A stretch of 64,000 nucleotides of DNA from Acidobacteria bacterium Ga0077534 (GTDB lineage: Bacteria; Acidobacteriota; Blastocatellia; Pyrinomonadales; Pyrinomonadaceae). A program made the translations under genes and the position numbers. The stretch is from the NCBI GenBank assembly GCA_001464455.1, contig LNEI01000026.1, positions 117,450 through 181,449 of the forward strand. The letters are read 5' to 3'. The notes below the pieces were generated by a model, which was given only the letters and a program-made list of their open reading frames with translations, searched no databases and was not told the DNA's origin. Positions 17,518-27,389 of this stretch are shown here, in pieces (the stretch's first letter is position 1; each line of letters begins with the position of its first letter).

Positions 17518-18612
17518 ATGAGCATTACCGATACCCCACAAGCAAACCTGTCCGTCGTACCGCTCGGGGCAGGCGACCTCATTGACCGTGCTGTTCGGTT
17601 CTACCGGAGGTACTTTTGGACATTCATCGGCATCGCGGCACCGCCGGTGATCGTCGGTACGTTGATATCGGTAGCGTGGACCATCGCGGGACGCCAGATA
17701 TTTGCGATCGAGAATGACCCTTACTCGGTCGAAACCGTATTCTACGCGCTCTTTACATCACTCGGAACGATAATTATCTGGCTAACGGAAACCATTGCGA
17801 CACTCGTAATAATGGGCGGTGCGTCGCGAAATTTCGTGCGACATCTCCTTTTCGGCGAGCCGATCACTTTTAAGGCTACGTACCAGAATGTTAAGAGCCG
17901 TCTCGGTGGGCTCACGGTTGCAGCAACCATTATCGCGGGCCTTTTGGGCACGATAGGGATCGGCATCCTATACTTTGGTCTCATCTTTATTGTGATCGCC
18001 ATATTCGCAGTCTTTTCGGCGGTCGGCGAAACGATCCCAGTGCTCGCGTTTCTTTTGGCGGTCGCTCTGGGCGTCGCGATCGGATACGCGACGATCTGGG
18101 TCTTCTTTCTGGCGGCGTCGCGTCTTGCCTACGTCCCGCAGGCTATCATGGTCGAGGGCCAAGGCGTCTTTGCTGCCATCGGCCGAAGCGCGACGCTGGC
18201 GAGCGGCAGCGTTCGGCGTCTCGCGGCGTTGTTTACCTTTACGACGGTCGCGACCTACTCAGCTCTTGCCATCCTTTATGTTCCTCTCGCGTGGTACGCG
18301 TCGCTGAACGGCATATCGCTAATGGGCAACGATGCCGACATGGTGCCGGCTTGGTACGAGATCGCCGGCAATCTGATCTGGCAGATAAGCTTTATTTTGC
18401 TTTCACCTGTTTGGATGATCGGGCTGTGTTTGTTGTACGTTGACGAGCGGGTACGGTCCGAAGGCTACGATATCGAACTAATGGCCGCCGCCCGTCTCGG
18501 CGACATTCCCGCTGTTCCGTCGACATATGTAAATCCGCTGCAGCCGGCCCTTGCCAATACGCCAGCGTCGCGGCAGCACGATCCTTCTATGACGACCTTA
18601 GGTTTGAGATAG
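17518..18612 (+). CDS. Polytopic membrane protein, unknown function
   Basis: A 364-residue integral membrane protein with about six to seven hydrophobic segments (for example TFIGIAAPPVIVGTLISVAW and GYATIWVFFLAASRLAYVP). After the last helix a short cytoplasmic segment reads LLYVDERVRSEGYDIELMAAARL, a pattern frequent in membrane proteins encoded next to DUF4129 genes. The N-terminal LGAGDLIDRAVRFYRRYFW resembles the start of glycerophosphodiesterase-type membrane domains. A TATACT -10 lies at 17485-17490, and the ribosome site GAGGCGGA abuts the ATG. It is the first gene of a same-strand run reaching to 24157 and is probably part of the DUF4129-DUF4350-MoxR system. Confidence 0.78.
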   Translation: MSITDTPQANLSVVPLGAGDLIDRAVRFYRRYFWTFIGIAAPPVIVGTLISVAWTIAGRQIFAIENDPYSVETVFYALFTSLGTIIIWLTETIATLVIMGGASRNFVRHLLFGEPITFKATYQNVKSRLGGLTVAATIIAGLLGTIGIGILYFGLIFIVIAIFAVFSAVGETIPVLAFLLAVALGVAIGYATIWVFFLAASRLAYVPQAIMVEGQGVFAAIGRSATLASGSVRRLAALFTFTTVATYSALAILYVPLAWYASLNGISLMGNDADMVPAWYEIAGNLIWQISFILLSPVWMIGLCLLYVDERVRSEGYDIELMAAARLGDIPAVPSTYVNPLQPALANTPASRQHDPSMTTLGLR

Positions 18613-18625
18613 CGTTTATCGGTCA

Positions 18626-19681
18626 ATGTTTAATCGCCTCAGAAAGCTGGTTCTGATCCTGATCGCGGTCTTCGCGGCAGGCTCGGCCTCTTTCGCTGCG
18701 ACGCCTGACGAATACGCAAAACGCGTAGAGACGGCGCGATCGTCGGTCGAGCAGCTTCTCGACGACCTGCATAGCGAAAGTTCAGTTAACGAGGCGGCGG
18801 TGCTCGATCTCATCAAAAAAGAGATCCCGGCCAGTGAATCGATCGACTGGAGCGGCGGCAGCGTTCAGACGAACAACGCGTGGCTGCATAGTGACATGAA
18901 GCGATTCGCGGAAGCCACCGATGCGGACGAGCGCGACGCGATCCTCGTCGCCATCAGCGAAAGGCTCCACGCTCTTGCAGAAAGCTCGAAGGAACTGCAA
19001 AAGCAGGCCCAGAGTGACCGCAGCAAAGACGCCGACAAGCAAAAGCTGGCAGAGATCCTCTCACGCGAAGAGTATCAAAAACCGGTGGAGAAGAGCGAGA
19101 GCCTTTTCCAAAAATGGTGGCGTGAGTTTGTCGAGTGGCTGGCGAAATTGTTTCCTGACAGTCCGGATCTTGAACCGTCGGCGAGCCCCGACCTCAGCAC
19201 CGCCCAGTTCGTGCTCCAGATCGTCGTCTTTGCGGTGGTTGGAGCGCTCGTCTTGTTTTTGTTGTACAAGTTTCTTCCCTTCTTCCGACGACGGCTATCT
19301 TCTCGAAAGACAGAGAAAGTTGGTGACCGTGTGATCCTCGGCGAACGTATCGACGAGAGCCAGTCGGCCTTTGACCTGTTTAGTGAAGCTGAGCAGCTCG
19401 CTCGCGAGGGTGATCTCCGCTCGGCGATCCGCAAGGGATACATTGCGATGCTCTGCGATCTCGCGGATCGAAAGATCGTCCGGCTTGAGCGCTCCAAGAC
19501 AAACCGTGACTATCTGCGCGACGTACGGCGGAACGAGCCTCTCTTTGAGAATGTTCGGCGGTTGACGTCGAGTTTTGAGGTGAATTGGTACGGACTTCGC
19601 CCGGCAGAGGCAGGCGACTGGGAAGACTTTCGGTCAGGCTATCAGCGAACGGTTGCCGAGGCCCGGCGTGTCGAAAAATGA
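18626..19681 (+). CDS. DUF4129 domain membrane protein
   Basis: A 351-residue protein with a signal peptide (residues 8-25), an extracytoplasmic helical region with a charged coiled-coil segment (about 100-160), and one transmembrane helix (about 190-214, FVLQIVVFAVVGALVLFLLY). The cytoplasmic C-terminal DUF4129 domain contains the characteristic GDLRSAIRKGYIAMLCDLAD and RSKTNRDYLRDVR. DUF4129 proteins accompany MoxR ATPases and DUF4350 or transglutaminase-like proteins in many phyla, but their biochemistry is unknown. It starts 13 bp after the upstream membrane protein gene and overlaps the next gene by four bases (ATGA), so translational coupling is likely. Confidence 0.9.
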   Translation: MFNRLRKLVLILIAVFAAGSASFAATPDEYAKRVETARSSVEQLLDDLHSESSVNEAAVLDLIKKEIPASESIDWSGGSVQTNNAWLHSDMKRFAEATDADERDAILVAISERLHALAESSKELQKQAQSDRSKDADKQKLAEILSREEYQKPVEKSESLFQKWWREFVEWLAKLFPDSPDLEPSASPDLSTAQFVLQIVVFAVVGALVLFLLYKFLPFFRRRLSSRKTEKVGDRVILGERIDESQSAFDLFSEAEQLAREGDLRSAIRKGYIAMLCDLADRKIVRLERSKTNRDYLRDVRRNEPLFENVRRLTSSFEVNWYGLRPAEAGDWEDFRSGYQRTVAEARRVEK

Positions 19682-21123
19682 AGCAAAAGTTGATCATCAT
19701 CGTTTTGCTTATCCTGACCGGCGTCATCCTCGTCGGGCTGAACGCCGCGTCGTATCAGCAGAAAGAAAAAACGCCGGATTCTGAACTTGTCCCAAACCGT
19801 TCCACGTTCAATGCCGGAGCAACCGGCACGCAGGCATTTTTCACGCTGCTCAGCGAAACGGGTCGCGGGCCTATCCGATGGCAGGAACCGCCCGCAGCAT
19901 TGATCACCGCTCGCAATACGCCGGGTGTTTTCGTCGTGATCGGCGAATTGCGCCGCTCGTTTACCGACCAGGAAATGAGCGATCTTTTTCGCTGGGTCTC
20001 ATCCGGCGGCCGTCTCGTCCTGATCGATCGCAATCCGCCTGAAAGCCTCGCGATGACCACCGCAAACTGGAAGCTTGCGGTCAAGGGCAACGATACGCCC
20101 GAACTTTTGACTGTCGACTCGAGCAATCAGGTTCAGATGACAAAAGGCGTTCCGGGTGTCCGTCCGGCGCAGCCGAGTATTTATACTCAGGGCGTTAACG
20201 CGATCCAGCCGTCGCGATTCGCGGGTGCGGTCGGTTTTGAACGATTCGTCGATCCTGACGTGCCGGCCTACGAGGGTGACGACGAACCTCTGCCGCCGCC
20301 AAAACCCGTCTCTCCCGGAAATGTCTCGGTACCACCGCCCGCGATCGAGCGAAATACCGGTCAGGTCTATCAAATGCCGAGCCCGACACCGTTTGAGATC
20401 ACAACCTTGGGCGAGGTTGCTTCGCCGAGTCAGTTAGCCCCCGTCGTGCATTTTGCCGATGGCGGCAAGAATCTATTGGTCGATGTGCCCTATGGTGACG
20501 GCAGGATCGTTTTTTTGACCGATCCCTTCATCGTTTCTAACGTAGGTATATCGATGGTCGATAATGCCCAGCTCGCGATAAATTTGGTCGCCGCGGGTCA
20601 AGGGGCGATCGCTTTTGACGAATATCATCAGGGTTATGGCTCGGATAACAATCGTTTCCTTCAGTTTTTTGCGGGAACGCCGGTGGTCGCGATCTTTTTG
20701 CAGCTAGTTGTGATAGTCGGGCTCGTTTTCTTTTCGCAGAGCCGAAGATTTGCCCGTGCCGTGCCCGAACCGGAGGAAGATCGCCTCTCAAAGCTCGAAT
20801 ACATCGCCGCGATGGCGGAACTACAGTTGCGGACGAAGGCTTTCGATCTCGCGGTCGAGAATATTTACACAGACTTTCGGCGCCGCGTCGCCCGGTCGCT
20901 TGGGCTGGATGTTCACGCCATGAAAAGCGGTGAGATTGCGGCGATCCTTTCAGAAAGAAGCGGTGCCGATCGGCAGAAGATCGCCGAAACCTTTGCTAAA
21001 TGCGAGAACATAATCCACGGCGAACCGACAAATAAACGTGAGGTCCTTCGCCTGGTCGAAGAGCTTCGTTCGCTCGAGATCGAATTGAACCTGACGCGAC
21101 AACGCAGAGGAACCCGTACCTAA
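19678..21123 (+). CDS. DUF4350 domain membrane protein
   Basis: A 481-residue protein. The ATG at 19678 overlaps the stop of the DUF4129 gene and gives an N-terminal transmembrane helix (KLIIIVLLILTGVILVGLNA). A DUF4350 domain follows, with the typical NRSTFNAGATGTQAFFTLL opening and a Rossmann-like glutamine-amidotransferase-type fold (GVFVVIGELRR, GGRLVLIDR). A Pro-rich insertion covers about 195-240. A second transmembrane helix (about 345-365, VVAIFLQLVVIVGLVFFSQS) leads to a cytoplasmic helical tail. DUF4350 proteins belong to the MoxR/DUF4129 module and have no established activity. Upstream in-frame starts from 19585 lie inside the DUF4129 gene and are rejected. Confidence 0.9.
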   Translation: MKQKLIIIVLLILTGVILVGLNAASYQQKEKTPDSELVPNRSTFNAGATGTQAFFTLLSETGRGPIRWQEPPAALITARNTPGVFVVIGELRRSFTDQEMSDLFRWVSSGGRLVLIDRNPPESLAMTTANWKLAVKGNDTPELLTVDSSNQVQMTKGVPGVRPAQPSIYTQGVNAIQPSRFAGAVGFERFVDPDVPAYEGDDEPLPPPKPVSPGNVSVPPPAIERNTGQVYQMPSPTPFEITTLGEVASPSQLAPVVHFADGGKNLLVDVPYGDGRIVFLTDPFIVSNVGISMVDNAQLAINLVAAGQGAIAFDEYHQGYGSDNNRFLQFFAGTPVVAIFLQLVVIVGLVFFSQSRRFARAVPEPEEDRLSKLEYIAAMAELQLRTKAFDLAVENIYTDFRRRVARSLGLDVHAMKSGEIAAILSERSGADRQKIAETFAKCENIIHGEPTNKREVLRLVEELRSLEIELNLTRQRRGTRT

Positions 21124-21130
21124 ACGCCGA

Positions 21131-21910
21131 ATGTCCACCGAATCGCTCATCATCCTGGCCGTGGTCTTCTTCTTGACGACCGTTGTTGGCGTTGTTACGG
21201 GCAGCAATTCGCTCATCAACGTTCCGGCGATGTTCCAGCTAGGTATCGATCCAAAAGTCGCGGTCGCGACGAACATGTTTGGGCTGTTCTTTATGTCGAT
21301 CGGGGGAACCATACCTTTCGTTCGTCAGCGACGGATCGATTATGCGCAAACTTGGCCGCTGGTCGCGATAACGCTCGTAAGCTCAGCGATCGGTGCTCTG
21401 CTAGTCGGTTTTATGACCGGTAACGGGATGAAACTCGCGGTCACGATCTCAATGATGTTTGTGATCGCGTTTACGCTCGTCCACCGTGATGCCGGCGTTG
21501 AAGCCAAAGTGCCTGGGCGGTACGCATTACCGACTGCGTATGTGCTCACGTTTTTGCTCGGCATTTATGGTGGTTTCTACAGCGGTGGTTACGTGACGAT
21601 GTTGACGGCGGTCTGCATCGGTATTTACGGGATGACGTACGGTTCGGCGGTCGCTGCGACCAAGCTTATAAATGTCTTCTCGTGCGCGGTCGCCGCGGCT
21701 ATATTCATGTGGCAAGGGTTGGTCGACTACAAGCTCGGAACCTTGCTCGCGATCGTTATGTTCGCCGGCGGCTATGTCGGTGCCCATTTCGCAACTAAGA
21801 TGGGCGATAAGCTGCTCCGCCGCATCTTCTTAACGGCAGTCGTCCTGCTGGCAATAAAAACGCTTTATGACCTATTTCTCGGGTCGGCGTCTTTTGCGTC
21901 TCTGCGGTAA
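21131..21910 (+). CDS. TauE/SafE-family membrane transporter
   Basis: A 259-residue polytopic protein with about eight transmembrane helices, the usual length for the TauE/SafE (DUF81) family of sulfur-oxyanion or organosulfonate exporters. Diagnostic are the duplicated glycine-rich segments GVVTGSNSLINVPAMFQLGIDPKVAVATNM in the first half and GIYGGFYSGGYVTMLTAV in the second. It starts seven bases after the DUF4350 stop and ten bases before moxR, so it belongs to this operon, an unusual partner for that module. The substrate is unknown. A second, more typical family member sits in the sulfur gene cluster at 31548. Confidence 0.9.
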   Translation: MSTESLIILAVVFFLTTVVGVVTGSNSLINVPAMFQLGIDPKVAVATNMFGLFFMSIGGTIPFVRQRRIDYAQTWPLVAITLVSSAIGALLVGFMTGNGMKLAVTISMMFVIAFTLVHRDAGVEAKVPGRYALPTAYVLTFLLGIYGGFYSGGYVTMLTAVCIGIYGMTYGSAVAATKLINVFSCAVAAAIFMWQGLVDYKLGTLLAIVMFAGGYVGAHFATKMGDKLLRRIFLTAVVLLAIKTLYDLFLGSASFASLR

Positions 21911-21920
21911 AATCTAATCG

Positions 21921-22873
<953 letters not shown>

Positions 22874-22874
<1 letters not shown>

Positions 22875-24157
22875 TGCGAGGCGTCCTTCTATTTCTTGTA
22901 CTGATCGTATGCTCGTTCTCGGCAGCGGCCCAGGAGCGTGGTGCTCCTGCGTGGATACTAAAGGAAAAGCTCGTCCGTGCCTGCATGCTCGGTGATGTTG
23001 ACGCCGTCAAAGAGGCTCTCCGTCGTGGAGCGTCGCCAAACTCGAAGGACGAATTTGGAAATCCGGTTATCATGATGGCCATTCGGCCGTCGGTCTACGC
23101 CGGTTCGTCGCAGCCGGCGGCGATCGTCAACCTGCTGCTGGACGCCGGTGCGGATATTAACGCAGTCAACGATTTCGGCGCAACCGCACTATTTCTGACC
23201 CGCAAACCTATTCCGAATATCACGATCCCTGACGACCCGCTCGGTGTGCTTCTGCGTCGTGGTGCCGACCGGCGTAAAAAGGACAACTTCGGAATGACCT
23301 TCGAACAATATCGCGATGGCGAAGCTGAAAAGCTAATGACCGAGGACGACCTTATCTGGCGATATTTGTTCGACGGCAATATCAAGACTGACGACTTTTT
23401 TCCAAAGGTAAAACGCTATCTGAACGGGGCAACGTTCCTGATGGGGGCGGCATATTACGCCGAATATTATCAGCGGCCGACGATGTTTCGGCCAAACTCG
23501 GCGACTGATAAGTACGGCGAAACCTATCTTTTTTATCTCGCAGGACGTGAAAAGTACTTTGCCGGTGAACTAAGCGAGATCGACGCCAAGATCGCGAATA
23601 TCCAAACTCCCAGCGGGGAAACGGCTATGATCCGTGGGGCGAAGTTCGGCGGGGACCTGTTCGTCTTCAGGTTGCTCGCGAACGGCGCCGACCCTGAGAT
23701 CCGCGACCGCTCCGGCCTTTCGGCTCTCGATCATGCGGTCATCGGCGACAGCTACATGACCGTTTTCAATCTACTAATGAAGGCTGACACTTCGCGAACG
23801 GGAAGCGATGGTAAGACCGCTCTGATACGAGCGATCGAGAAGAATGCTGCCCGTTCTGTTAATGCCTTCGTTGTGGCAAGGCTGCTGGCAGACGAAGCTG
23901 AAAAGAATCGCAAAAGTGGCGAAGCTCACTCGGCGGATCTAAAACTTGTCGAATCGTTCCGCCGGATCAACGTCGATCAGACCGACAAGGACGGCAGAAC
24001 TCCCCTGATGCATGCCGTCGCCAATGGTAACGCATCGATTGTTAAAGAATTATTGAAGTTAGGCCCCAAACGAAATTTGCGAGACCGGGCAGGAAACACT
24101 GCCGCTGATCTCGCAAAAACAAAACCCGAAATACTACCGTTACTGACCGGCCGGTAA
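22874..24157 (+). CDS. Exported ankyrin-repeat protein
   Basis: A 427-residue protein with an N-terminal signal peptide (GVLLFLVLIVCSFSAAAQ) followed by ankyrin repeats: a first block at about 35-110 (LVRACMLGDVDAVKEALRRG, INAVNDFGATALFL) and a second block at about 245-425 (FRLLANGADPEIRDRSGLSALDHAV, KDGRTPLMHAVANGNASIVKEL). The region between is less regular. Ankyrin arrays mediate protein binding, so this is probably a periplasmic partner protein. The start codon overlaps the moxR stop (TAATG), indicating coupling, and the gene closes the operon. Its 3' end overlaps the convergent pseudokinase gene by 18 bp. Confidence 0.88.
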
Positions 24158-25729
24158 CTCTTCAGAATCCTTTTGCGCTCCGCTTTTTGCCGCAGGTTTC
24201 GGCTTTTCAGGCTGAGCCGCAGGTTTGGTGTTCTTCGGCGGAGGCGTTGCCATTGGCTTTGGCGTCGGTGCCCCATCGCCTGTTGTTGGTGGAACGGCTG
24301 TGTTCGCAGCAGGCGTTTGTGGCGATGGTGACGGCTTGGCACCAGGAGCGGGAGCATTGCTCGGGCACGGAATGTCATTTCCAGTCTGCACGTCGCGGCA
24401 GCGGAGTTCGACTCCGCCCGAGGGGCTAAAATCAGGCATGAACTGACTCTGGCCACTGCCTACTGTGTACACTTGGCCGCCCGGCGGAACGTATCCCACT
24501 GGCGGAGCGACCGGAACGCCGGATGGCATACCAGGCATCGAGCCAGCGAGTGGGCCCGACAGCGGAGCACTTGCCGGCGGAACACCGCCGTTTGCCCAAG
24601 CGTTAAAACCATCGCCGCCGGGCAGGTCGCTCATCATCTGATTCTGCGTTGCCATTATCTCGGCGTCGGTTAGCGCCGGAAGCTTTGCGAGGCTTTCTTC
24701 CTGGGCACCCGTTGCGGGTCCGATCGGCTGCACCGGAAGGCTGCCAGCGTCGGCCTGAAGATTATCGGTCGGATCAGTTTGGCGTACCGAGGTGGCGTAG
24801 ATCAACGCCGCCGCAAAGATCGCTATTCCGGCAAAGACAAAAACCGCCGTCTGCCAGATGTTTCGTTTTGAAGTTTCACCGCTGGCGGCAGCGATTGCCT
24901 TTTCAGCTACGGGCGAACCAAGTCGTCCCGCTAAAATATTAAGATCTTCGGAGAATGCCGACATCGTCTGGTAGCGACGCTCGGGATCGACCGCCATCGC
25001 ACTGAGTACGATCGGCTCTATCTCGGGGTGCAGATCACGTCGAAATGCCGAGATCGGCGGAGGCGGCTCACTGTTTTGCTTATTAAGAATTTCCGCTGCG
25101 GTCGTGCCGTCATAGGGGACGGTGCCAGCGAGAAGCTCATACAGGATCACGCCGAGCGAATAGATATCCGAACGCTCGTCCGAAGCCGGATATGAGCTAC
25201 ACTGCTCAGGAGCAAGATATCGCGGATCGGCATCCCGACTTACGTGGAGCGGGTCGTCACCAAAGCCAAAGACTTTGAAAATATCTTCACCCGCCGAGAA
25301 GATATTTTGGGGATTGAGATTACCGTGGACGATCTTTTTCTCATGTGCGGAGGCCATCGCTGCGGCGATCTGCCGTGCGATGTCTATTGCGACCTTCTCG
25401 TCGAGTGGGACGGCGGTGAGCGTTTGATCGAGCGTTGCTCCGTCGACCGGTTCGTAGACTGCATAAGAGATGCCCTTCGAATCAGTACCGAAGTCCGTTA
25501 TGTTGAGGATCCCCGGATGCGAAAGCGTCGAAGCCGAACGAGCCTCACGTACAAATCTTTTGACCCATCGCTCATCGACGGCAAGAGCGGCCGGTAGTAT
25601 TTTCAGGGTTACTGCGCGGTCAAGTATCTCGGATCGTCCTGCATACAGGTCGCCCGTTTCGCCCTCGCGTAAGAACTCGCCTACACGATATTTGTCCGCA
25701 ATTAGTTTTCCAGCAAAATCACCGATCAT
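24140..25729 (-). CDS. Membrane-anchored PknB-type pseudokinase
   Basis: A 529-residue Hanks-type kinase fold (about 13-270), one transmembrane helix (about 291-313), and a Pro/Ala/Gly-rich extracytoplasmic tail. The fold is clear: beta-3 Lys43 in AVTLKIL, an alpha-C Glu in RFVREARSAS, YLAPEQ at the activation-segment end, and SDIYSLGVILYELL. Catalytic residues are gone, however. The HRD motif is HGN (135-137) with Asn139 in place of the catalytic-loop Lys, DFG is GFG (155-157), and the first glycine of the ATP loop is lost. It is therefore predicted to be inactive and to act as a binding or scaffold protein. It stands alone downstream of atpE on the same strand. The intact kinase at 42397-45312 gives a direct contrast. 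Confidence 0.88.
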   Translation of the reverse strand: MIGDFAGKLIADKYRVGEFLREGETGDLYAGRSEILDRAVTLKILPAALAVDERWVKRFVREARSASTLSHPGILNITDFGTDSKGISYAVYEPVDGATLDQTLTAVPLDEKVAIDIARQIAAAMASAHEKKIVHGNLNPQNIFSAGEDIFKVFGFGDDPLHVSRDADPRYLAPEQCSSYPASDERSDIYSLGVILYELLAGTVPYDGTTAAEILNKQNSEPPPPISAFRRDLHPEIEPIVLSAMAVDPERRYQTMSAFSEDLNILAGRLGSPVAEKAIAAASGETSKRNIWQTAVFVFAGIAIFAAALIYATSVRQTDPTDNLQADAGSLPVQPIGPATGAQEESLAKLPALTDAEIMATQNQMMSDLPGGDGFNAWANGGVPPASAPLSGPLAGSMPGMPSGVPVAPPVGYVPPGGQVYTVGSGQSQFMPDFSPSGGVELRCRDVQTGNDIPCPSNAPAPGAKPSPSPQTPAANTAVPPTTGDGAPTPKPMATPPPKNTKPAAQPEKPKPAAKSGAQKDSEELPAGQ

Positions 25730-25770
25730 TAGTACTTAGAACGAAAAAGTCTAGGTCAAGTTGCAAAAAT

Positions 25771-25835
25771 AGTGGCCAGTGGTCAGCGATCGGTGGCCAG
25801 AATTGGCAATCCCCGAATAACTGGCCACTGACCAC
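25771..25835. repeat. GTGGYCAG repeat cluster
   Basis: Five copies of an 8-bp word lie in 65 bp: GTGGCCAG (25772-25779), GTGGTCAG (25779-25786) and GTGGCCAG (25793-25800) forward, then CTGGCCAC (25821-25828) and CTGACCAC (25828-25835) inverted. Alternative hairpins are possible. It lies between atpE and the pseudokinase gene and may end the atp transcript. Confidence 0.6.
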
Positions 25836-25852
25836 CGAAAACCGACGTCTGT

Positions 25853-26167
25853 TTAGAGCTTAACGAAGACGATAAGCAGAGCGAAAAGCACGAGCGATTC
25901 GATAAGAGCCAGAGCGATGATCATCATTGTCTGAACCGTACCGGCAGCACCCGGATTGCGAGCCGCACCTTCTGCTGCACGCGAACCGACGAGGCCCTGG
26001 CCGATAGCTGCGAGTCCTGCAACGATACCGAAACCGATACCGCCGCCGAGGGCCTTAGCAGCACTGACGGTCGATTCGTTATCTGCTGCTCCGGCCTGCG
26101 CCATTGCAGCGACTGACATCATGGCGATCGCCATGGTTGCGAATACTAAGTATTTTGCTTTGTTCAT
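25853..26167 (-). CDS. atpE: ATP synthase Fo subunit c
   Basis: A 104-residue proteolipid subunit that forms the rotating c-ring of F-type ATP synthase in the inner membrane. The N-terminal 24 residues look like a cleavable signal peptide (AKYLVFATMAIAMMSVAAMAQA), which c subunits of some acidobacteria and relatives carry. The two-helix hairpin follows, with the polar loop RAAEGAARNPGA. The ion-binding carboxylate is Glu90 in ALALIESLVLF. Gln57 in AIGQG together with Glu90-Ser91 resembles the sodium-binding pattern of Na+-translocating c-rings, but this is not decisive. It follows atpB on the same strand after 306 bp and has an AAGGAGA ribosome site. The F1 genes are not in this window. Confidence 0.95.
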   Translation of the reverse strand: MNKAKYLVFATMAIAMMSVAAMAQAGAADNESTVSAAKALGGGIGFGIVAGLAAIGQGLVGSRAAEGAARNPGAAGTVQTMMIIALALIESLVLFALLIVFVKL

Positions 26168-26473
26168 TTTTTATCTCCTTTTTTGTTAACTAAAAAGGAA
26201 AATCGTCGTGTGTATTATTTCGCCTCACTTCCGGTATTCGATGGTTTTATACTCCCCAAGAGTCCATCGCGCCTGTAGCGTGCGGGCATAGCTGATATTT
26301 AACGATTCTCCACATTTGCAGCGATCAATGTCGATCGACTGAAAATCTTCTTATCAATTGTCGTAGCCTTTGGGCTACGGTCATCGGGATTCAGCCCAAC
26401 GTCGGGCTAGTTCCTGGAAAACTTAGAACAACTTCGTGACCGTCGCGTAAAGGCAACGGTAATTCAAGTTAGA
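26168..26473. other. 306-bp atpB-atpE intergenic region with two hairpins
   Basis: An unusually long gap inside an atp operon. Two adjacent hairpins are visible: CGTAGCC (26362-26368) with GGCTACG (26373-26379), and AGCCC (26393-26397) with GGGCT (26404-26408). Neither is followed by a U-run on the minus strand, so they look more like an interspersed palindromic element or an mRNA processing/attenuation structure than a terminator. No open reading frame is convincing. atpE may have its own promoter here. Confidence 0.5.
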
Positions 26474-27376
26474 TCAAACCGCATGAGCCGCTGCCGTTTC
26501 GCCGTGATGCTCATCTGCGTGCTCCTCGTCATGATGATCATGCGGAGCATGCGAGACCTCGCCGATGTAGATCATCGACAACAGCGTGAAGACGAACGCC
26601 TGAACAAACGAAACGAAAACACCGAGCAGCGTTAGTACCAACGGAACGGCAAAGTGGGTGAACGGCGGAGCGAGGTTTGTGATCTGCACGAAAACCTGCT
26701 CGTCCGAAAAGATGTTCGCGAACAGTCGAACACCAAGAGTAAACGGCCTGATACTGCTGCTGATCAATTCGATAAAGAAGATCAGGATCGTGATCGGTAT
26801 CATGAGGGCGGGCAATTTCGGACCGGCGAAGTGGGCGATATGGCCGAAGAGGCCGTTCTCACTTATGCCGACGTAGTTATAGTAAACAAACGACGAAATG
26901 CCGAGGGCAAATGTCACGTTGACCGAGGCGGTCGGCGACATGAACATCGGAAACTGTCCCATCAGGTTCGAGACCAGGATGAGGATGCCGAACGTCGCGA
27001 CCACCGGAAAATGCCTTGCGCCATGATCGCCGATGATGCTGGAAATCATTCCTTTGATCGTAAGGTAACCTGCCTCGAGGGTCAGCTGGCCGGGTTTCGG
27101 ATCGTCTTCTGAAAGTTTACCTTTCAGCAGGCTGACGATGATAACCGTCAGGATGCAGGCGATCACGAACATGATCGTGTACCACGGGATCGCATTCTCG
27201 ACCGTGTACGGACCAAAAGCCTTTTCAGCGGTTGTGCCGAAATTTGAGAACACGTATTTGTTCCACAGCGGCTCGGTATACGCCTTCTGAAAATTATGGA
27301 CGGGCGTACCGAGATAGTAGTTGATGAACTCAGAGATCAGCGGCAAATGATGACCGGCTTCTGCAAATAAAAGCAT
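26474..27376 (-). CDS. atpB: ATP synthase Fo subunit a
   Basis: A 300-residue integral membrane subunit that provides the two half-channels for ions at the c-ring. About six hydrophobic helices are visible. The signature near the C-terminus is SSSIRPFTLGVRLFANIFSDEQVF, which contains the essential stator Arg and the conserved RLFAN segment. The N-terminus (LPLISEFINYYLG) fits the periplasmic start of subunit a. The C-terminus is an unusual His/Asp/Glu-rich tail (HAPHDHHDEEHADEHHGE) that could bind metal or may simply be disordered. It is preceded by the small AtpI-like gene, 13 bp away, and followed by atpE. Confidence 0.95.
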   Translation of the reverse strand: MLLFAEAGHHLPLISEFINYYLGTPVHNFQKAYTEPLWNKYVFSNFGTTAEKAFGPYTVENAIPWYTIMFVIACILTVIIVSLLKGKLSEDDPKPGQLTLEAGYLTIKGMISSIIGDHGARHFPVVATFGILILVSNLMGQFPMFMSPTASVNVTFALGISSFVYYNYVGISENGLFGHIAHFAGPKLPALMIPITILIFFIELISSSIRPFTLGVRLFANIFSDEQVFVQITNLAPPFTHFAVPLVLTLLGVFVSFVQAFVFTLLSMIYIGEVSHAPHDHHDEEHADEHHGETAAAHAV

Positions 27377-27389
27377 CTTAAAATTACCT

